From Bacteroidota bacterium (GTDB lineage Bacteria > Bacteroidota > Bacteroidia > Bacteroidales > Bacteroidaceae): 64,000 bases of DNA. The notes beneath the pieces are model-generated. The model searched no databases, had not been told where the DNA came from, and worked only from the letters and a program-made list of their open reading frames with translations. The stretch covers positions 1-64,000 of the forward strand of contig JAEXAJ010000180.1 of the NCBI GenBank assembly GCA_023458215.1, in the 5' to 3' direction. A program made the position numbers and the translations under genes. Below are positions 1-9,142 of this stretch, piece by piece; within the stretch, counting starts at the first letter, position 1, and every line of letters begins with the position of its first letter.

Positions 1-3000
1 GTTACCGCCTCTATCTCTTCGGCTTCATAAGCTGACGGCAGTATGGGAAGCGTCACAATAAAAGCTGTTCCCAAGCCTTCCTCGCTTTCTACTGTAATTG
101 TGCCATGGTGGAGTTTAACCAAATCGCGTACTAACGACAGACCGATACCTGTTCCAATTGTTTTGAATTTCCGATAATCGCCCTCATAGAAACGTTTGAA
201 CAAGTTCTTCTGAGCTTCCTGAGAAAGTCCTGGACCATTATCTTTCACAATTAAACGGGCAAAACCATCAGTAGCTTCCGTCAACTCCACACTAACGATT
301 CCTCCCGGACGGTTGTACTTGGAAGCATTAGACAATAAATTGTACAATACCTTATCTATTTTGTCCGGATCAAAATAAGCATTAAACGGTTGTGGAAAGC
401 AAGACAAATTGAAGTGCATGTCCTTCTTCTTAATCAATGGACGGAAACTATCCACACTACGTTGTACAAATTGCGCCAAGTCTCCCTCAGACACACGCAG
501 TTTCAAGTTCCCGGTTTCTGCTTTGCGGAACTCCAAAATTTGCTGTAGCAAACGTATCAAACGATTGATGTTATTGCTCATCACTTTGTACTGGTCTTCA
601 TATCCGGGAGCTATCTGCTTCATCTCGTCCACCGAGGCCGAAAGAATGGTCAGTGGAGTAAGCAGTTCATGGGTTATGTTGGTGAAAAACTGTAATTTAG
701 CATGATTCAACTCTTCAACCTTTGCCTTTTCCATCTCTTGTAGATGCAGTGCGTTACGTAGACGGATACGATTGCGCACTACACAATAAGCATAATAAGC
801 AATACTCAAAAATAAAAGTGTATAGATGGAGTAAGCCCACCAGGTACGCCAAGGCGGAGACAGTATAATCACTTGCATCTTGCGGGGCTCATCACTCCAA
901 ATACCATTTGAATTGGATGCCTTTAAATAAAAAGTGTATGTACCCGGTTTCAAGTTATTATAGTAAGCAAAACGTTTCGAAGCATCTGTGTATTGCCAGT
1001 CCGCGTCAAATCCTTCTAATTTATAGGCATAACCGTTACGTTCAGGATTGGCATACTCTAATGCAGAAAACTCAATACTGAAATTATTATGCCAGTAGTC
1101 CAATTCTATTTTATTTGTAAAAGCAGGTGACAGATGAGATATTCGAGAGCGTTCTTCGAGTTTTAATCCCTCCCACGACTGATTGAATATCTTAATTTCA
1201 GTTATCACAGCCGGAGATGAAAAGTCTTGATCCTTTTGGCGGACAGGATAAAAACTATTGTACCCTCTATGTCCCCCAAACAACAATTCGCCTTTATCCG
1301 TAGAAGCAAAAGCACCCCGATTAAAAATATTATCCTGCAAACCATCTGCGGTAGTATATAGTCGAAAAGTAATATTCTCCATATCGAGAGGAACAGATAG
1401 TTTCACCAACCCCACACTGGTAGCTAGCCAAAGATTACCATTAACATCTCCTTGAATGCAGTTCACCGCATCTCCCGGTAAATTCCATGTAGCATGCACC
1501 GGCAAGAAGGTATCGTTTTTCTCGTCATAAAAGTTCAATCCACTATTACCCGTACCTACCCAAATACGTCCGTCAACATCTTTATATATACAGTTGGCAT
1601 AATTCCCATTCAATTTCTTATTTCCTGTGAAATATAGAGATAGCTTATACTTGTTTAAACTATTACCATCTCCTTGTATACGAACAACTCCGTTCGTACT
1701 AGAAGCGATCCACATATCCCTCTCATTACCCTCTATAATTTGCATGGCAACAACATCTTTCAACATTACTTCTCCTGCTTGCAAAGAATCAAATCGCAAA
1801 GCCGTACCATCCGCCATACGCACCGATACTCCGTGACGCGTAGCAAACCAAATATTCCGTCTTGTATCTTCATAAATATCATAAACGCATGAGTTGGTGA
1901 GCCAAGGAGTATCCCAATCATTGTAAAGTTTTACCCGTTGTCCGACCGGAGCATATTTATCATACTCAAAAACTCCTCCATTATAAATACCGAACCATAT
2001 ATGACGTGTAGTAGGCGACTGCATGATAGACATCACAGTAGAAACCCCTGTAAATGAAGCAAATTCAGGTATTTGAGTAAAATGAGTAAAGTTGCCGTTC
2101 ACTCTATCCTCTACACCAAATCCATTAGTTCCAATACCAAGCCAAAGCAATCCTTCGTCATCAACTAGCATACTACGAACCGAATTTGTTTTCAATTTTC
2201 GTTTTACTTGTGGTAAAGCATCTAAAACAAAATCTGCTTTACGCGTATTGACCATATTCACTCCTCCCCCAATCATTCCTATCCAAAGAATACATTGCCG
2301 GTCTCGCATTAAAGAAGTAACTTCATCACTAGCAATTCCGTGGTCTTCATCAGAGTAATAATTATTATAGTTTACGGTAGAAGTGAGTTCTTGTTGCAAA
2401 GCTAGTACACTGAGGCCGCTACGAGTCCCCACCCATAATGAACGGTTAACTACATCTTCCGAAATTGCATACACTAAATTATCTGAAATACTTTCAGAAT
2501 TCTTATCATCATGCTGAAAAGTAGTCCATGACACTTTTGACGGGTCATAGGCATTATGTAGGAGTTGCAAACCAGCTCCCCAAGTACCTACCCAAATATG
2601 TTTATAGCTATCCTGAAAAACAACATGTGCCGAGTTTCCCGAATTCATCTGTGGATATTTTAAAAACCTACTAGTACTATGTTCATAGCGAAATAATCCA
2701 TTGTTCCATGTACCAATCCAAATATCTCCTCGATCATCTTCAAACAAAGATTTAACGGTAGTATAAGGAAAAACTTGGTTTGTATTTTCCGGTCGGTACA
2801 ACAGGCAACTATCCTTTTCTACCAAATACTCAAACAGTCCTCTCTCCGTACCAAACCAAATACGATTGTTCCTAGTTACTAAAATACAAGATACACCATT
2901 TCCTTCAAGTTCGGGATTATTTAATTTACGAATAATTCCCGTTTGCTTATCCAACACATTCATTCCACTATAAGTACCAATCCAAAGTTGATGATTAGCA

Positions 3001-3284
3001 TCTTCTGCAGTACAAAAAATATTATTACTAGTCAGTAGATCTGGGCTATAAAAATTAGATTTATAAGAAGTTATGGAATATCCGTCATACTGAAAAAGCC
3101 CATTACGTGTAGAAATCCAGATATACCCATCTTTATCTTGATAGATAGACTGAACATCTTTATTCGGTATATTATCTAAAGTCGGCAAAGCCTTGAATGC
3201 GCCAGACAGCGGCAGAGGCAAGATACTTGCCTGACAAAAAGAGAAAAAAAGTCCAAAGAGAAGAAATAGAAATTTCACCCTCAT
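1..3284 (-). CDS. Hybrid two-component system sensor histidine kinase, 3'-truncated by window edge
   Basis: An open frame runs from the ATG at 3284 to the left edge without a stop. It starts with a signal peptide (MRVKFLFLLFGLFFSF), followed by a long periplasmic region of two-component-regulator beta-propeller repeats (units such as DKDGYIWISTRNGLFQYDG) and a Y_Y_Y-type domain. One membrane segment lies near residues 811-831. A HisKA domain has the phospho-acceptor His872 in THELLTPL, and an HATPase domain has the G-box GTGIGLSL; the window ends just after it. Full-length family members usually continue with a receiver and an AraC-type DNA-binding domain, which would lie outside the window. 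Such proteins sense carbohydrates or other periplasmic ligands and regulate a linked operon. No polysaccharide locus is visible here, so the ligand is unknown. Confidence 0.9.
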   Translation of the reverse strand, partial: MRVKFLFLLFGLFFSFCQASILPLPLSGAFKALPTLDNIPNKDVQSIYQDKDGYIWISTRNGLFQYDGYSITSYKSNFYSPDLLTSNNIFCTAEDANHQLWIGTYSGMNVLDKQTGIIRKLNNPELEGNGVSCILVTRNNRIWFGTERGLFEYLVEKDSCLLYRPENTNQVFPYTTVKSLFEDDRGDIWIGTWNNGLFRYEHSTSRFLKYPQMNSGNSAHVVFQDSYKHIWVGTWGAGLQLLHNAYDPSKVSWTTFQHDDKNSESISDNLVYAISEDVVNRSLWVGTRSGLSVLALQQELTSTVNYNNYYSDEDHGIASDEVTSLMRDRQCILWIGMIGGGVNMVNTRKADFVLDALPQVKRKLKTNSVRSMLVDDEGLLWLGIGTNGFGVEDRVNGNFTHFTQIPEFASFTGVSTVMSIMQSPTTRHIWFGIYNGGVFEYDKYAPVGQRVKLYNDWDTPWLTNSCVYDIYEDTRRNIWFATRHGVSVRMADGTALRFDSLQAGEVMLKDVVAMQIIEGNERDMWIASSTNGVVRIQGDGNSLNKYKLSLYFTGNKKLNGNYANCIYKDVDGRIWVGTGNSGLNFYDEKNDTFLPVHATWNLPGDAVNCIQGDVNGNLWLATSVGLVKLSVPLDMENITFRLYTTADGLQDNIFNRGAFASTDKGELLFGGHRGYNSFYPVRQKDQDFSSPAVITEIKIFNQSWEGLKLEERSRISHLSPAFTNKIELDYWHNNFSIEFSALEYANPERNGYAYKLEGFDADWQYTDASKRFAYYNNLKPGTYTFYLKASNSNGIWSDEPRKMQVIILSPPWRTWWAYSIYTLLFLSIAYYAYCVVRNRIRLRNALHLQEMEKAKVEELNHAKLQFFTNITHELLTPLTILSASVDEMKQIAPGYEDQYKVMSNNINRLIRLLQQILEFRKAETGNLKLRVSEGDLAQFVQRSVDSFRPLIKKKDMHFNLSCFPQPFNAYFDPDKIDKVLYNLLSNASKYNRPGGIVSVELTEATDGFARLIVKDNGPGLSQEAQKNLFKRFYEGDYRKFKTIGTGIGLSLVRDLVKLHHGTITVESEEGLGTAFIVTLPILPSAYEAEEIEAV

Positions 3285-3406
3285 AATATTAATTTTTAAT
3301 AACACTATTTTATTTATATTTGCAAACATGCATAAAAAAAACAAAAGCCTCTTCACCAATTCACTGAAAACTATCATAAAAATTCCTTTTTCATCAGTCG
3401 AAAGTT

Positions 3407-3414
3407 TACTTTTG
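3407..3414 (+). promoter_or_regulatory. Bacteroides-type -7 box for hemW
   Basis: TACTTTTG matches the Bacteroides -7 consensus TAnnTTTG and lies 22 bp before the hemW start. No clear -33 TTTG is seen at the expected spacing. Confidence 0.55.
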
Positions 3415-3436
3415 CAACTAATATTTAATATCAATC

Positions 3437-4570
3437 ATGGCAGGTATCTATATACATATCCCTTTCTGTAAGACCCGTTGCATTTATTGTGACTTCTACT
3501 CTACTACCCGTAACGAGCTGAAACAGCGTTACATTCATGCTTTATGCCAGGAACTACGTATGCGTAAGGATTACCTGAAAGGAGAAGCTATAGAAACCAT
3601 CTACTTCGGTGGAGGCACACCTTCTCAACTTGCCGAAGAAGACTTCCGGCAAGTATTTGAAACCATCGAAGAAGTCTACGGGATGGGCACTGTCAAAGAA
3701 ATCACTCTCGAAGCCAATCCCGATGACTTGACGGCAGGGTATGTAACCATGCTACGCACCCTGCCCTTCAATCGCATCAGCATGGGTATACAGACCTTTG
3801 ATGATGCCACTTTGAAACTATTGAACCGCCGTCACAATGCCATGCAAGCCATAGAAGCCGTAGAACGTTGCCGCCGGACGGGTTTTCAGAATATCAGTAT
3901 CGACCTCATCTACGGCCTGCCGGAGGAAACGGACGAACGTTGGCAACGCGATCTCAATCAAGCCATCCGCCTCAATGTTGAGCACATCTCTGCTTATCAT
4001 CTTATTTACGAGAAAGGTACTCGCATCTATGATCTGTTGCAAGCCCACCGCATTCATGAAGTGGATGAAGAAAGTAGCGTACGCTTCTTTTCCACTCTGA
4101 TAGACACCCTCAACGCTGCCGGTTACGAGCATTACGAGATATCGAACTTCTGCAAACCCGGCATCTACTCGCGCCACAACACTTCTTATTGGAAAGGCAT
4201 TCCTTACCTGGGCTGCGGACCTTCGGCACACTCTTTCGACACAACGACAAGAGAATGGAATGTATCTTCGCTGGAAGAATATATAAGTGCCATCGAAACC
4301 GGGAATCGTTCCTACGAAATAGAAGAACTGCATCTTCATACTCGCTACAACGAATATATCATGACCTCACTACGTACCATGTGGGGAATTTCTCCTGAAT
4401 ATATAAAACAAAACTTTGGTGCTAAACTCTGGAAATACTGTCAGGAAATGGCTGCCTCCCACCTGCAAAACGGCAAGTTGCTCATACAAAACAACCATCT
4501 CTGCCTCACCCGCGAAGGTATTTTTGTTTCTGACGACATAATGAGCGACTTGATGTTTATTGAAGAATGA
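3437..4570 (+). CDS. hemW: Radical SAM heme chaperone HemW
   Basis: The 377-aa protein has the radical-SAM cluster motif CKTRCIYC (Cys11, Cys15, Cys18) at its N-terminus, the SAM-binding GGGTPS segment, and the GYEHYEISNF/GCGPSAHSF blocks typical of the HemN/HemW family. Family members of this length with a CX3CX2C motif are HemW-type proteins that bind heme and insert it into target proteins; true coproporphyrinogen dehydrogenases are longer. It is cytosolic. The gene follows its own -7 box and ends 83 bp before the sigma factor gene, which has its own promoter, so it is probably monocistronic. Confidence 0.92.
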   Translation: MAGIYIHIPFCKTRCIYCDFYSTTRNELKQRYIHALCQELRMRKDYLKGEAIETIYFGGGTPSQLAEEDFRQVFETIEEVYGMGTVKEITLEANPDDLTAGYVTMLRTLPFNRISMGIQTFDDATLKLLNRRHNAMQAIEAVERCRRTGFQNISIDLIYGLPEETDERWQRDLNQAIRLNVEHISAYHLIYEKGTRIYDLLQAHRIHEVDEESSVRFFSTLIDTLNAAGYEHYEISNFCKPGIYSRHNTSYWKGIPYLGCGPSAHSFDTTTREWNVSSLEEYISAIETGNRSYEIEELHLHTRYNEYIMTSLRTMWGISPEYIKQNFGAKLWKYCQEMAASHLQNGKLLIQNNHLCLTREGIFVSDDIMSDLMFIEE

Positions 4571-4597
4571 CTTAGTACATATCCGAATCAGTAAATG

Positions 4598-4630
4598 TTT
4601 GGGATATTTCAGCTAAAAACTCTACCTTTG
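4598..4630 (+). promoter_or_regulatory. Bacteroides promoter for ECF sigma gene
   Basis: TTTG at 4598-4601 is followed after 21 bp by TACCTTTG (4623-4630). Both boxes and the spacing fit the Bacteroides housekeeping promoter, and the gene starts 24 bp downstream. Confidence 0.65.
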
Positions 4631-4653
4631 CCGATCATTCAGAGAATAGGAAC

Positions 4654-5202
4654 ATGACCGAACAAGAAGTCAGACGATATTTGCGCCAAATGAAAGAGGA
4701 AGACTCCGAACGAGCTTTTCATGATTTCTATGATCTTTGCTATGACCGTCTGTTCCGCATTTCATACTATTACGTGAAACATGAGGACTGGGCACAAGAA
4801 ATAGTACTCGACGTGTTTATGCGCCTTTGGGAACAACGCGCCAAATTGCCTGATATTAACAATATAGAAGATTATTGTTTTATCCTTACCAAAAATGCTT
4901 CACTCAACTATTTGGAAAAAGAAAGCAGACATACTACCCAGCCTTCCGAACAACTGCCCGAGCCTTCCGATCAAGCCAACTCTCCGGAAGAAGTCCTTAT
5001 CAGCGAAGAACTCTTTGCCCGCTATGTGAAAGCTCTCGACCGTCTACCAGAACGTTGCCGTGAAGTCTTCATACGCATACGTGAAGAAAAACAAAGCTAT
5101 GCACAAGTAGCTGACGAGTTACAAATCAGCGTAAAAACCGTAGATGCACAATTACAAAAAGCTATTACTAGACTGAAAGAAAACTTGTTAAATGAAGAAT
5201 GA
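4654..5202 (+). CDS. ECF RNA polymerase sigma factor
   Basis: The 182-aa protein has a sigma-70 region 2 in the N-terminal half (YYYVKHEDWAQEIVLDVFMRLWE) and a region 4 helix-turn-helix near the C-terminus (SYAQVADELQISVKTVDAQLQKA). This is the Bacteroidetes ECF family that directs transcription of TonB-receptor operons under control of a membrane anti-sigma factor. The anti-sigma-like gene at 5806 and the receptor at 6328 are the likely partner and target. Its last codons and stop lie inside the left arm of a palindromic repeat (5191-5272), which then separates it from the rest of the locus. Confidence 0.92.
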   Translation: MTEQEVRRYLRQMKEEDSERAFHDFYDLCYDRLFRISYYYVKHEDWAQEIVLDVFMRLWEQRAKLPDINNIEDYCFILTKNASLNYLEKESRHTTQPSEQLPEPSDQANSPEEVLISEELFARYVKALDRLPERCREVFIRIREEKQSYAQVADELQISVKTVDAQLQKAITRLKENLLNEE

Positions 5203-5272
5203 GGAATGAAGAATGAAGAATTACCATGCGGCATAAGAGCGCAGCCAAATTCTTCATTCCTCATTCTTCATT
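5191..5272. repeat. Palindromic repeat element A (family with 42259-42351)
   Basis: Two perfectly complementary 23-nt arms (5191-5213 and 5250-5272) built of GAAGAATGA-like units flank a short GC-richer core containing CATGCGGCAT. A second copy with the same arm units and core lies at 42259-42351. The left arm overlaps the final codons and stop of the sigma factor gene. It would fold into a strong hairpin in RNA and could act as a transcript-stabilising or attenuating structure. It may be a non-autonomous mobile palindrome. Confidence 0.8.
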
Positions 5273-5336
5273 TCTCTTCATTTAGCCCATCTTGTTTTAA
5301 CATTATTTTGCAGTCCAAGCATAGGGAGTTTCTCAA

Positions 5337-5798
5337 ATGCTCCTGTCTTTACCTATGAAAACTAAACGAACTAGACTTATGAAGACGATTTGTAAACAAG
5401 GAGCAAGCTTATTGCTCGTCTTGCTCTGTTTGAGCGCATGTAGTAACAGTAACGACAAGTATCCGAATGAATACGTAGGTTTCGACAAAATTAAAGAAAA
5501 CTACACTTTGGATAAAAAGACAGACGAACAGGACATCAATATTAAGATTATTGCTGCCGACAAGAAAAATGTGGATAGAGAAGTAAAACTCATGGGTAAA
5601 TGGAATCCTGGAGAAAAAGCAGTATTCAAACTTTTGGATACGAAAGTGGTAATTCCGGCAAAAAAGAAGTCAGCCACTGCCCGCATCCGTATTTATCCAA
5701 AGATGATAAAGAATTCCAGTGAAATATATCTGATCTGTACACCTAATGATAAAGAGGTAAAACAATCCCAACTAACACTACAGTTAGTGACCAAATAA
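5337..5798 (+). CDS. Hypothetical lipoprotein between sigma and anti-sigma genes
   Basis: A 153-aa protein with a lipoprotein signal peptide (SLLLVLLCLSAC), predicted to be lipidated at that Cys and exported. The rest is a small, Lys-rich, probably beta-rich domain with no family I recognise. In-frame alternative starts at 5355 and 5379 would give shorter signal peptides; an AGGGAG sequence 8 bp before 5337 favours the first ATG. It lies 7 bp before the DUF4974 gene and so is probably the first gene of the operon that ends with the TonB receptor and DUF4249 lipoprotein. Any part in ligand capture or signal sensing is inference. Confidence 0.7.
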   Translation: MLLSLPMKTKRTRLMKTICKQGASLLLVLLCLSACSNSNDKYPNEYVGFDKIKENYTLDKKTDEQDINIKIIAADKKNVDREVKLMGKWNPGEKAVFKLLDTKVVIPAKKKSATARIRIYPKMIKNSSEIYLICTPNDKEVKQSQLTLQLVTK

Positions 5799-5805
5799 AT
5801 AAAAG

Positions 5806-6321
5806 ATGAAAGTTAACAACGAGGATATTGACAAGGTACTGAATAAGTTGATTGCGTCTACCCGTTCGCCACGCGGACGCTATCTGGCAGAAAACAGTTG
5901 GAAACAATTGGAAGCACGCATGCGTAAACATCGCAGTCTGCGCAGACTTTGGCTACGTGTCGCAAGCGCTGCTGCCGTAGTCGTGTTGTGTGTAGCAAGT
6001 TGGGCAGCCTACAATGTCATATTCCCCAAAGCGCCCAAACCTATGCCGGCACCTGCAGATACCCCTATCGTGGCACCACTTATGCAGCACGATACTTTGG
6101 TATTCCGCCAGCAGCCGCTTCAGGAGATTGTTCGTCAACTATCCGAAAGGTTCCATACGAAGATAACCATTGAAGACGAGAGTCTAAAGCACTATCGCAT
6201 GACCGCTACCTTCCAGGATGGTGAAGACTTGACGCAAATCCTCGACTTGCTGAAAAACGCAGCAGGTAACTTTACTTATACTAAAACAAACGAAACTATT
6301 ACCATTACTAAGCTTAACTAA
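5806..6321 (+). CDS. Short FecR-type anti-sigma-like protein (DUF4974 domain)
   Basis: The 171-aa protein has a cytosolic N-terminus of about 48 residues, one membrane segment (VASAAAVVVLCVASWAAYNV) and a periplasmic C-terminal domain like the FecR C-terminal/DUF4974 module (LQEIVRQLSERFHTKITIED, then LTQILDLLKNAAGNFTY). Typical FecR anti-sigma factors are about 300-400 aa and carry a central FecR domain; it is absent here. The position between an ECF sigma gene and a TonB receptor with an STN domain supports a signal-transfer role. It is 7 bp after the lipoprotein gene and 6 bp before the receptor gene, indicating one operon. Confidence 0.82.
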   Translation: MKVNNEDIDKVLNKLIASTRSPRGRYLAENSWKQLEARMRKHRSLRRLWLRVASAAAVVVLCVASWAAYNVIFPKAPKPMPAPADTPIVAPLMQHDTLVFRQQPLQEIVRQLSERFHTKITIEDESLKHYRMTATFQDGEDLTQILDLLKNAAGNFTYTKTNETITITKLN

Positions 6322-6327
6322 ACTACA

Positions 6328-9114
6328 ATGTACTATTCTACAAACTGTTCACACCACCACATCAGAGTCACACTCCTGATGTGTGTGGTTCTTTTAACCC
6401 ATTCGCTTTATGCACAAAACAAAGAAGCACGTCTGAGCATCAGCTTTCGTAGTGTCACACTGGAAAATGCAATAAAGCAACTCGAAAACGCCACCGGTTT
6501 CTCCTTTATCTACGGAGAGGATGTGAAGCTGACCCGCCGCATCACCCTCGAAGTGGAAAAAAAGACTATCCAAGAGATACTTCAACGCCTCTTCGAAAAA
6601 GAACCTATCAAGTTCGAGATCTCCGGAAAGCATATTTTACTTTACAAGCGGTCTGTGCCGCAGAAATCCGTAAGCCGAAAATTCACGATCAGCGGATACG
6701 TGACAGACGGGGCGTCTTCAGAGACGCTGATTGGTGCCAATATCCTTGAGAGTCGTCGTTCCACCGGTACTGCCACCAATCCTTTCGGTTTCTATACGCT
6801 TACTTTACCGGAAGGAGATGCCGAACTAACATTCTCTTATTTGGGCTACGAAACTCTGCACAGACGGTTCGAACTGGATAAAGATACTTTGCTTAACATC
6901 CGTCTGAACAGCAACAACCAACTGGCAGAAGTAGTGATTCTATCCGATAAACGAGAAGCAGGTATAGAGAGCACAGCCATGGGAGCCAATGAAATTCCAA
7001 TGGCACAAATAAGGAATACCCCCTCCATACTTGGCGAAGCCGACTTGCTTAAAACCATCCAGTTGATGCCCGGCGTGCAAGCAGGTATGGAAGGCTTTTC
7101 AGGTATGTACGTACGTGGTGGAGGACCTGACCAAAACCTTGTACTGCTTGATGGAATCCCAGTTTATAATGCCGATCACTTGCTAGGGGTGTTCTCTATC
7201 TTCACACCCGAAGCGGTAAAGAATGTCACGTTGTTTAAAAGCAGTTTCCCCGCCCGCTACGGTGGGCGTCTTTCGTCTATAGTAGATGTACGAACCAATG
7301 ATGGAGATATGAAAAAGTATCACGGCGCAATCAGCGTCGGTCTGCTAACTGACAAACTGCATATAGAAGGTCCTATCATAAAAGGAAAAACGTCCTTCAG
7401 CCTCAGCGCACGAGCTATGCCAACCGCATTCTTCAAAAATCTTATCGTAGACAAGGATGATGATTCACCTTATGTACACTACGCCGACAAATACAACTAT
7501 TACTTCTATGATATGAATGCCAAACTGAACCACAAGTTTAACGACCGCAGCCGTCTTTTCCTTGGCTTCTACCGGGGAAAGGATCATTATCACTTTGACT
7601 CACGAGATGACTATCCCAACAATTCTAACTATAAGGAAACTCAATACTATGACAGCAAGAATCACTTGAACTGGGGAAACATGATTGGTTATGCTCGTTG
7701 GAACTACGTATTCAACAATCGACTTTTCGGTAATACCACCCTCTCCTACAACAGCTACCGAATGACGCTGACAGGTATGATGGACGATGTAAGATACAGA
7801 AACAACCAATTGATGGACCGCAACCACTACAGCTCAGAATTTCATTCGGGTATCCGCGACTGGAGCGCCCGGATGGACTTCGATTACACACCTGTACCGG
7901 AACACCATATAAAATTCGGAGGCGAGTTTATCTATCATACATACAGTCCCGGCGTCTCTACGTCGAAGATGCTGGAAATAGAAAATGGAATAGCACAAGC
8001 CGATACCCTCTACAACACCAGTACAAGCCGTGATATGAATGGACAAGAGCTTTCTGTATATGCCGAAGACAATCTTGTTCTCAGCAACCGTCTTAGTCTG
8101 AATGCCGGAGTAAGATTCTCAATGTTTCACACACAGGATAAGAGCTACTTTTCAGCCCAGCCGCGCCTGTCAGCCCGTTATGATTTGGGAGATGGATTTT
8201 CAGCTAAAGCCTCATACACTTGCATGAGCCAATATGTGCATCTACTTTCATCTACTCCTCTTTCGATGCCTACCGACCTTTGGGTACCCATCACAAAGGA
8301 CATTCGCCCGATGTACTCCAATCAATACTCCTTAGGAGGTTACTATACGGGATTAACAGGTTGGGAGTTCTCCGTAGAAGGCTACTACAAGCAGATGCGG
8401 CACATACTGGAATACCAAGATGGTGTATCCTTCTTCGGAACCTCCACGAATTGGGAAGAGAAGGTAGAAACAGGTCAGGGACGCTCATACGGTTTAGAGA
8501 TTATGATGCAGAAAAATATAGGACGCACCACCGGCTGGCTGGCCTACACACTGTCGAAAACAGAGCACCGTTTTCAGGATGGCAACATTAATCAGGGACG
8601 CTGGTTTCCTTATAAATACGATCGGCGCCACAGTATCAGTCTTTGCCTGAACCATAAGTTCAGCGAACGCATAGACGTAGGCGCCTCTTGGATATTCAAT
8701 ACCGGAGGTTGCATTACCGTACCCGAACGAACTACCGTCATCATCCGGCCTGATGGCAGTACAGAAGCAGGAACTTATATATCACAACGAAACAACTACC
8801 GTTTACCCGCCAGCCATCGCCTCAACCTCGGTATCAACTTCAACAAAAAAACAAAGCATGGCATGCGCACCTGGAATATCAGCTTATATAATGCTTACAA
8901 CGCAATGAACCCCAATATCGTATATAGCGAATGGCAAATGAAAAGCGACTACCTAAACAGTTATTACAATGAATATTACAATAATAATTATAATAACAAT
9001 TTCAACGGAAAGCCAGGAGAAGCCCCACAAATAAAGGAAGAAGGCAAAAATGTTATCAAGAAACTGACAATATTACCTTGCATACCATCCGTGACATATA
9101 CTTACAGGTTCTAA
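6328..9114 (+). CDS. TonB-dependent receptor with N-terminal STN domain
   Basis: The 928-aa outer-membrane protein has a signal peptide ending near LTHSLYAQ, then an STN (secretin/TonB short N-terminal) domain at about residues 33-110. A carboxypeptidase-regulatory-like beta domain follows (about 123-200, KFTISGYVTDG), then a plug (LLKTIQLMPGVQAGMEG, YVRGGGPDQNLVLLDGIPVYN) and a long beta-barrel ending in a C-terminal Phe. The STN domain marks receptors that signal to a FecR-type anti-sigma factor, here encoded directly upstream. An Asn/Tyr-rich stretch lies near residues 880-895. With the DUF4249 lipoprotein downstream it likely forms a receptor-lipoprotein pair; the substrate is not evident. 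Confidence 0.92.
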   Translation: MYYSTNCSHHHIRVTLLMCVVLLTHSLYAQNKEARLSISFRSVTLENAIKQLENATGFSFIYGEDVKLTRRITLEVEKKTIQEILQRLFEKEPIKFEISGKHILLYKRSVPQKSVSRKFTISGYVTDGASSETLIGANILESRRSTGTATNPFGFYTLTLPEGDAELTFSYLGYETLHRRFELDKDTLLNIRLNSNNQLAEVVILSDKREAGIESTAMGANEIPMAQIRNTPSILGEADLLKTIQLMPGVQAGMEGFSGMYVRGGGPDQNLVLLDGIPVYNADHLLGVFSIFTPEAVKNVTLFKSSFPARYGGRLSSIVDVRTNDGDMKKYHGAISVGLLTDKLHIEGPIIKGKTSFSLSARAMPTAFFKNLIVDKDDDSPYVHYADKYNYYFYDMNAKLNHKFNDRSRLFLGFYRGKDHYHFDSRDDYPNNSNYKETQYYDSKNHLNWGNMIGYARWNYVFNNRLFGNTTLSYNSYRMTLTGMMDDVRYRNNQLMDRNHYSSEFHSGIRDWSARMDFDYTPVPEHHIKFGGEFIYHTYSPGVSTSKMLEIENGIAQADTLYNTSTSRDMNGQELSVYAEDNLVLSNRLSLNAGVRFSMFHTQDKSYFSAQPRLSARYDLGDGFSAKASYTCMSQYVHLLSSTPLSMPTDLWVPITKDIRPMYSNQYSLGGYYTGLTGWEFSVEGYYKQMRHILEYQDGVSFFGTSTNWEEKVETGQGRSYGLEIMMQKNIGRTTGWLAYTLSKTEHRFQDGNINQGRWFPYKYDRRHSISLCLNHKFSERIDVGASWIFNTGGCITVPERTTVIIRPDGSTEAGTYISQRNNYRLPASHRLNLGINFNKKTKHGMRTWNISLYNAYNAMNPNIVYSEWQMKSDYLNSYYNEYYNNNYNNNFNGKPGEAPQIKEEGKNVIKKLTILPCIPSVTYTYRF

Positions 9115-9142
9115 ATATATACAGATAAAGTTTATACAAGAT

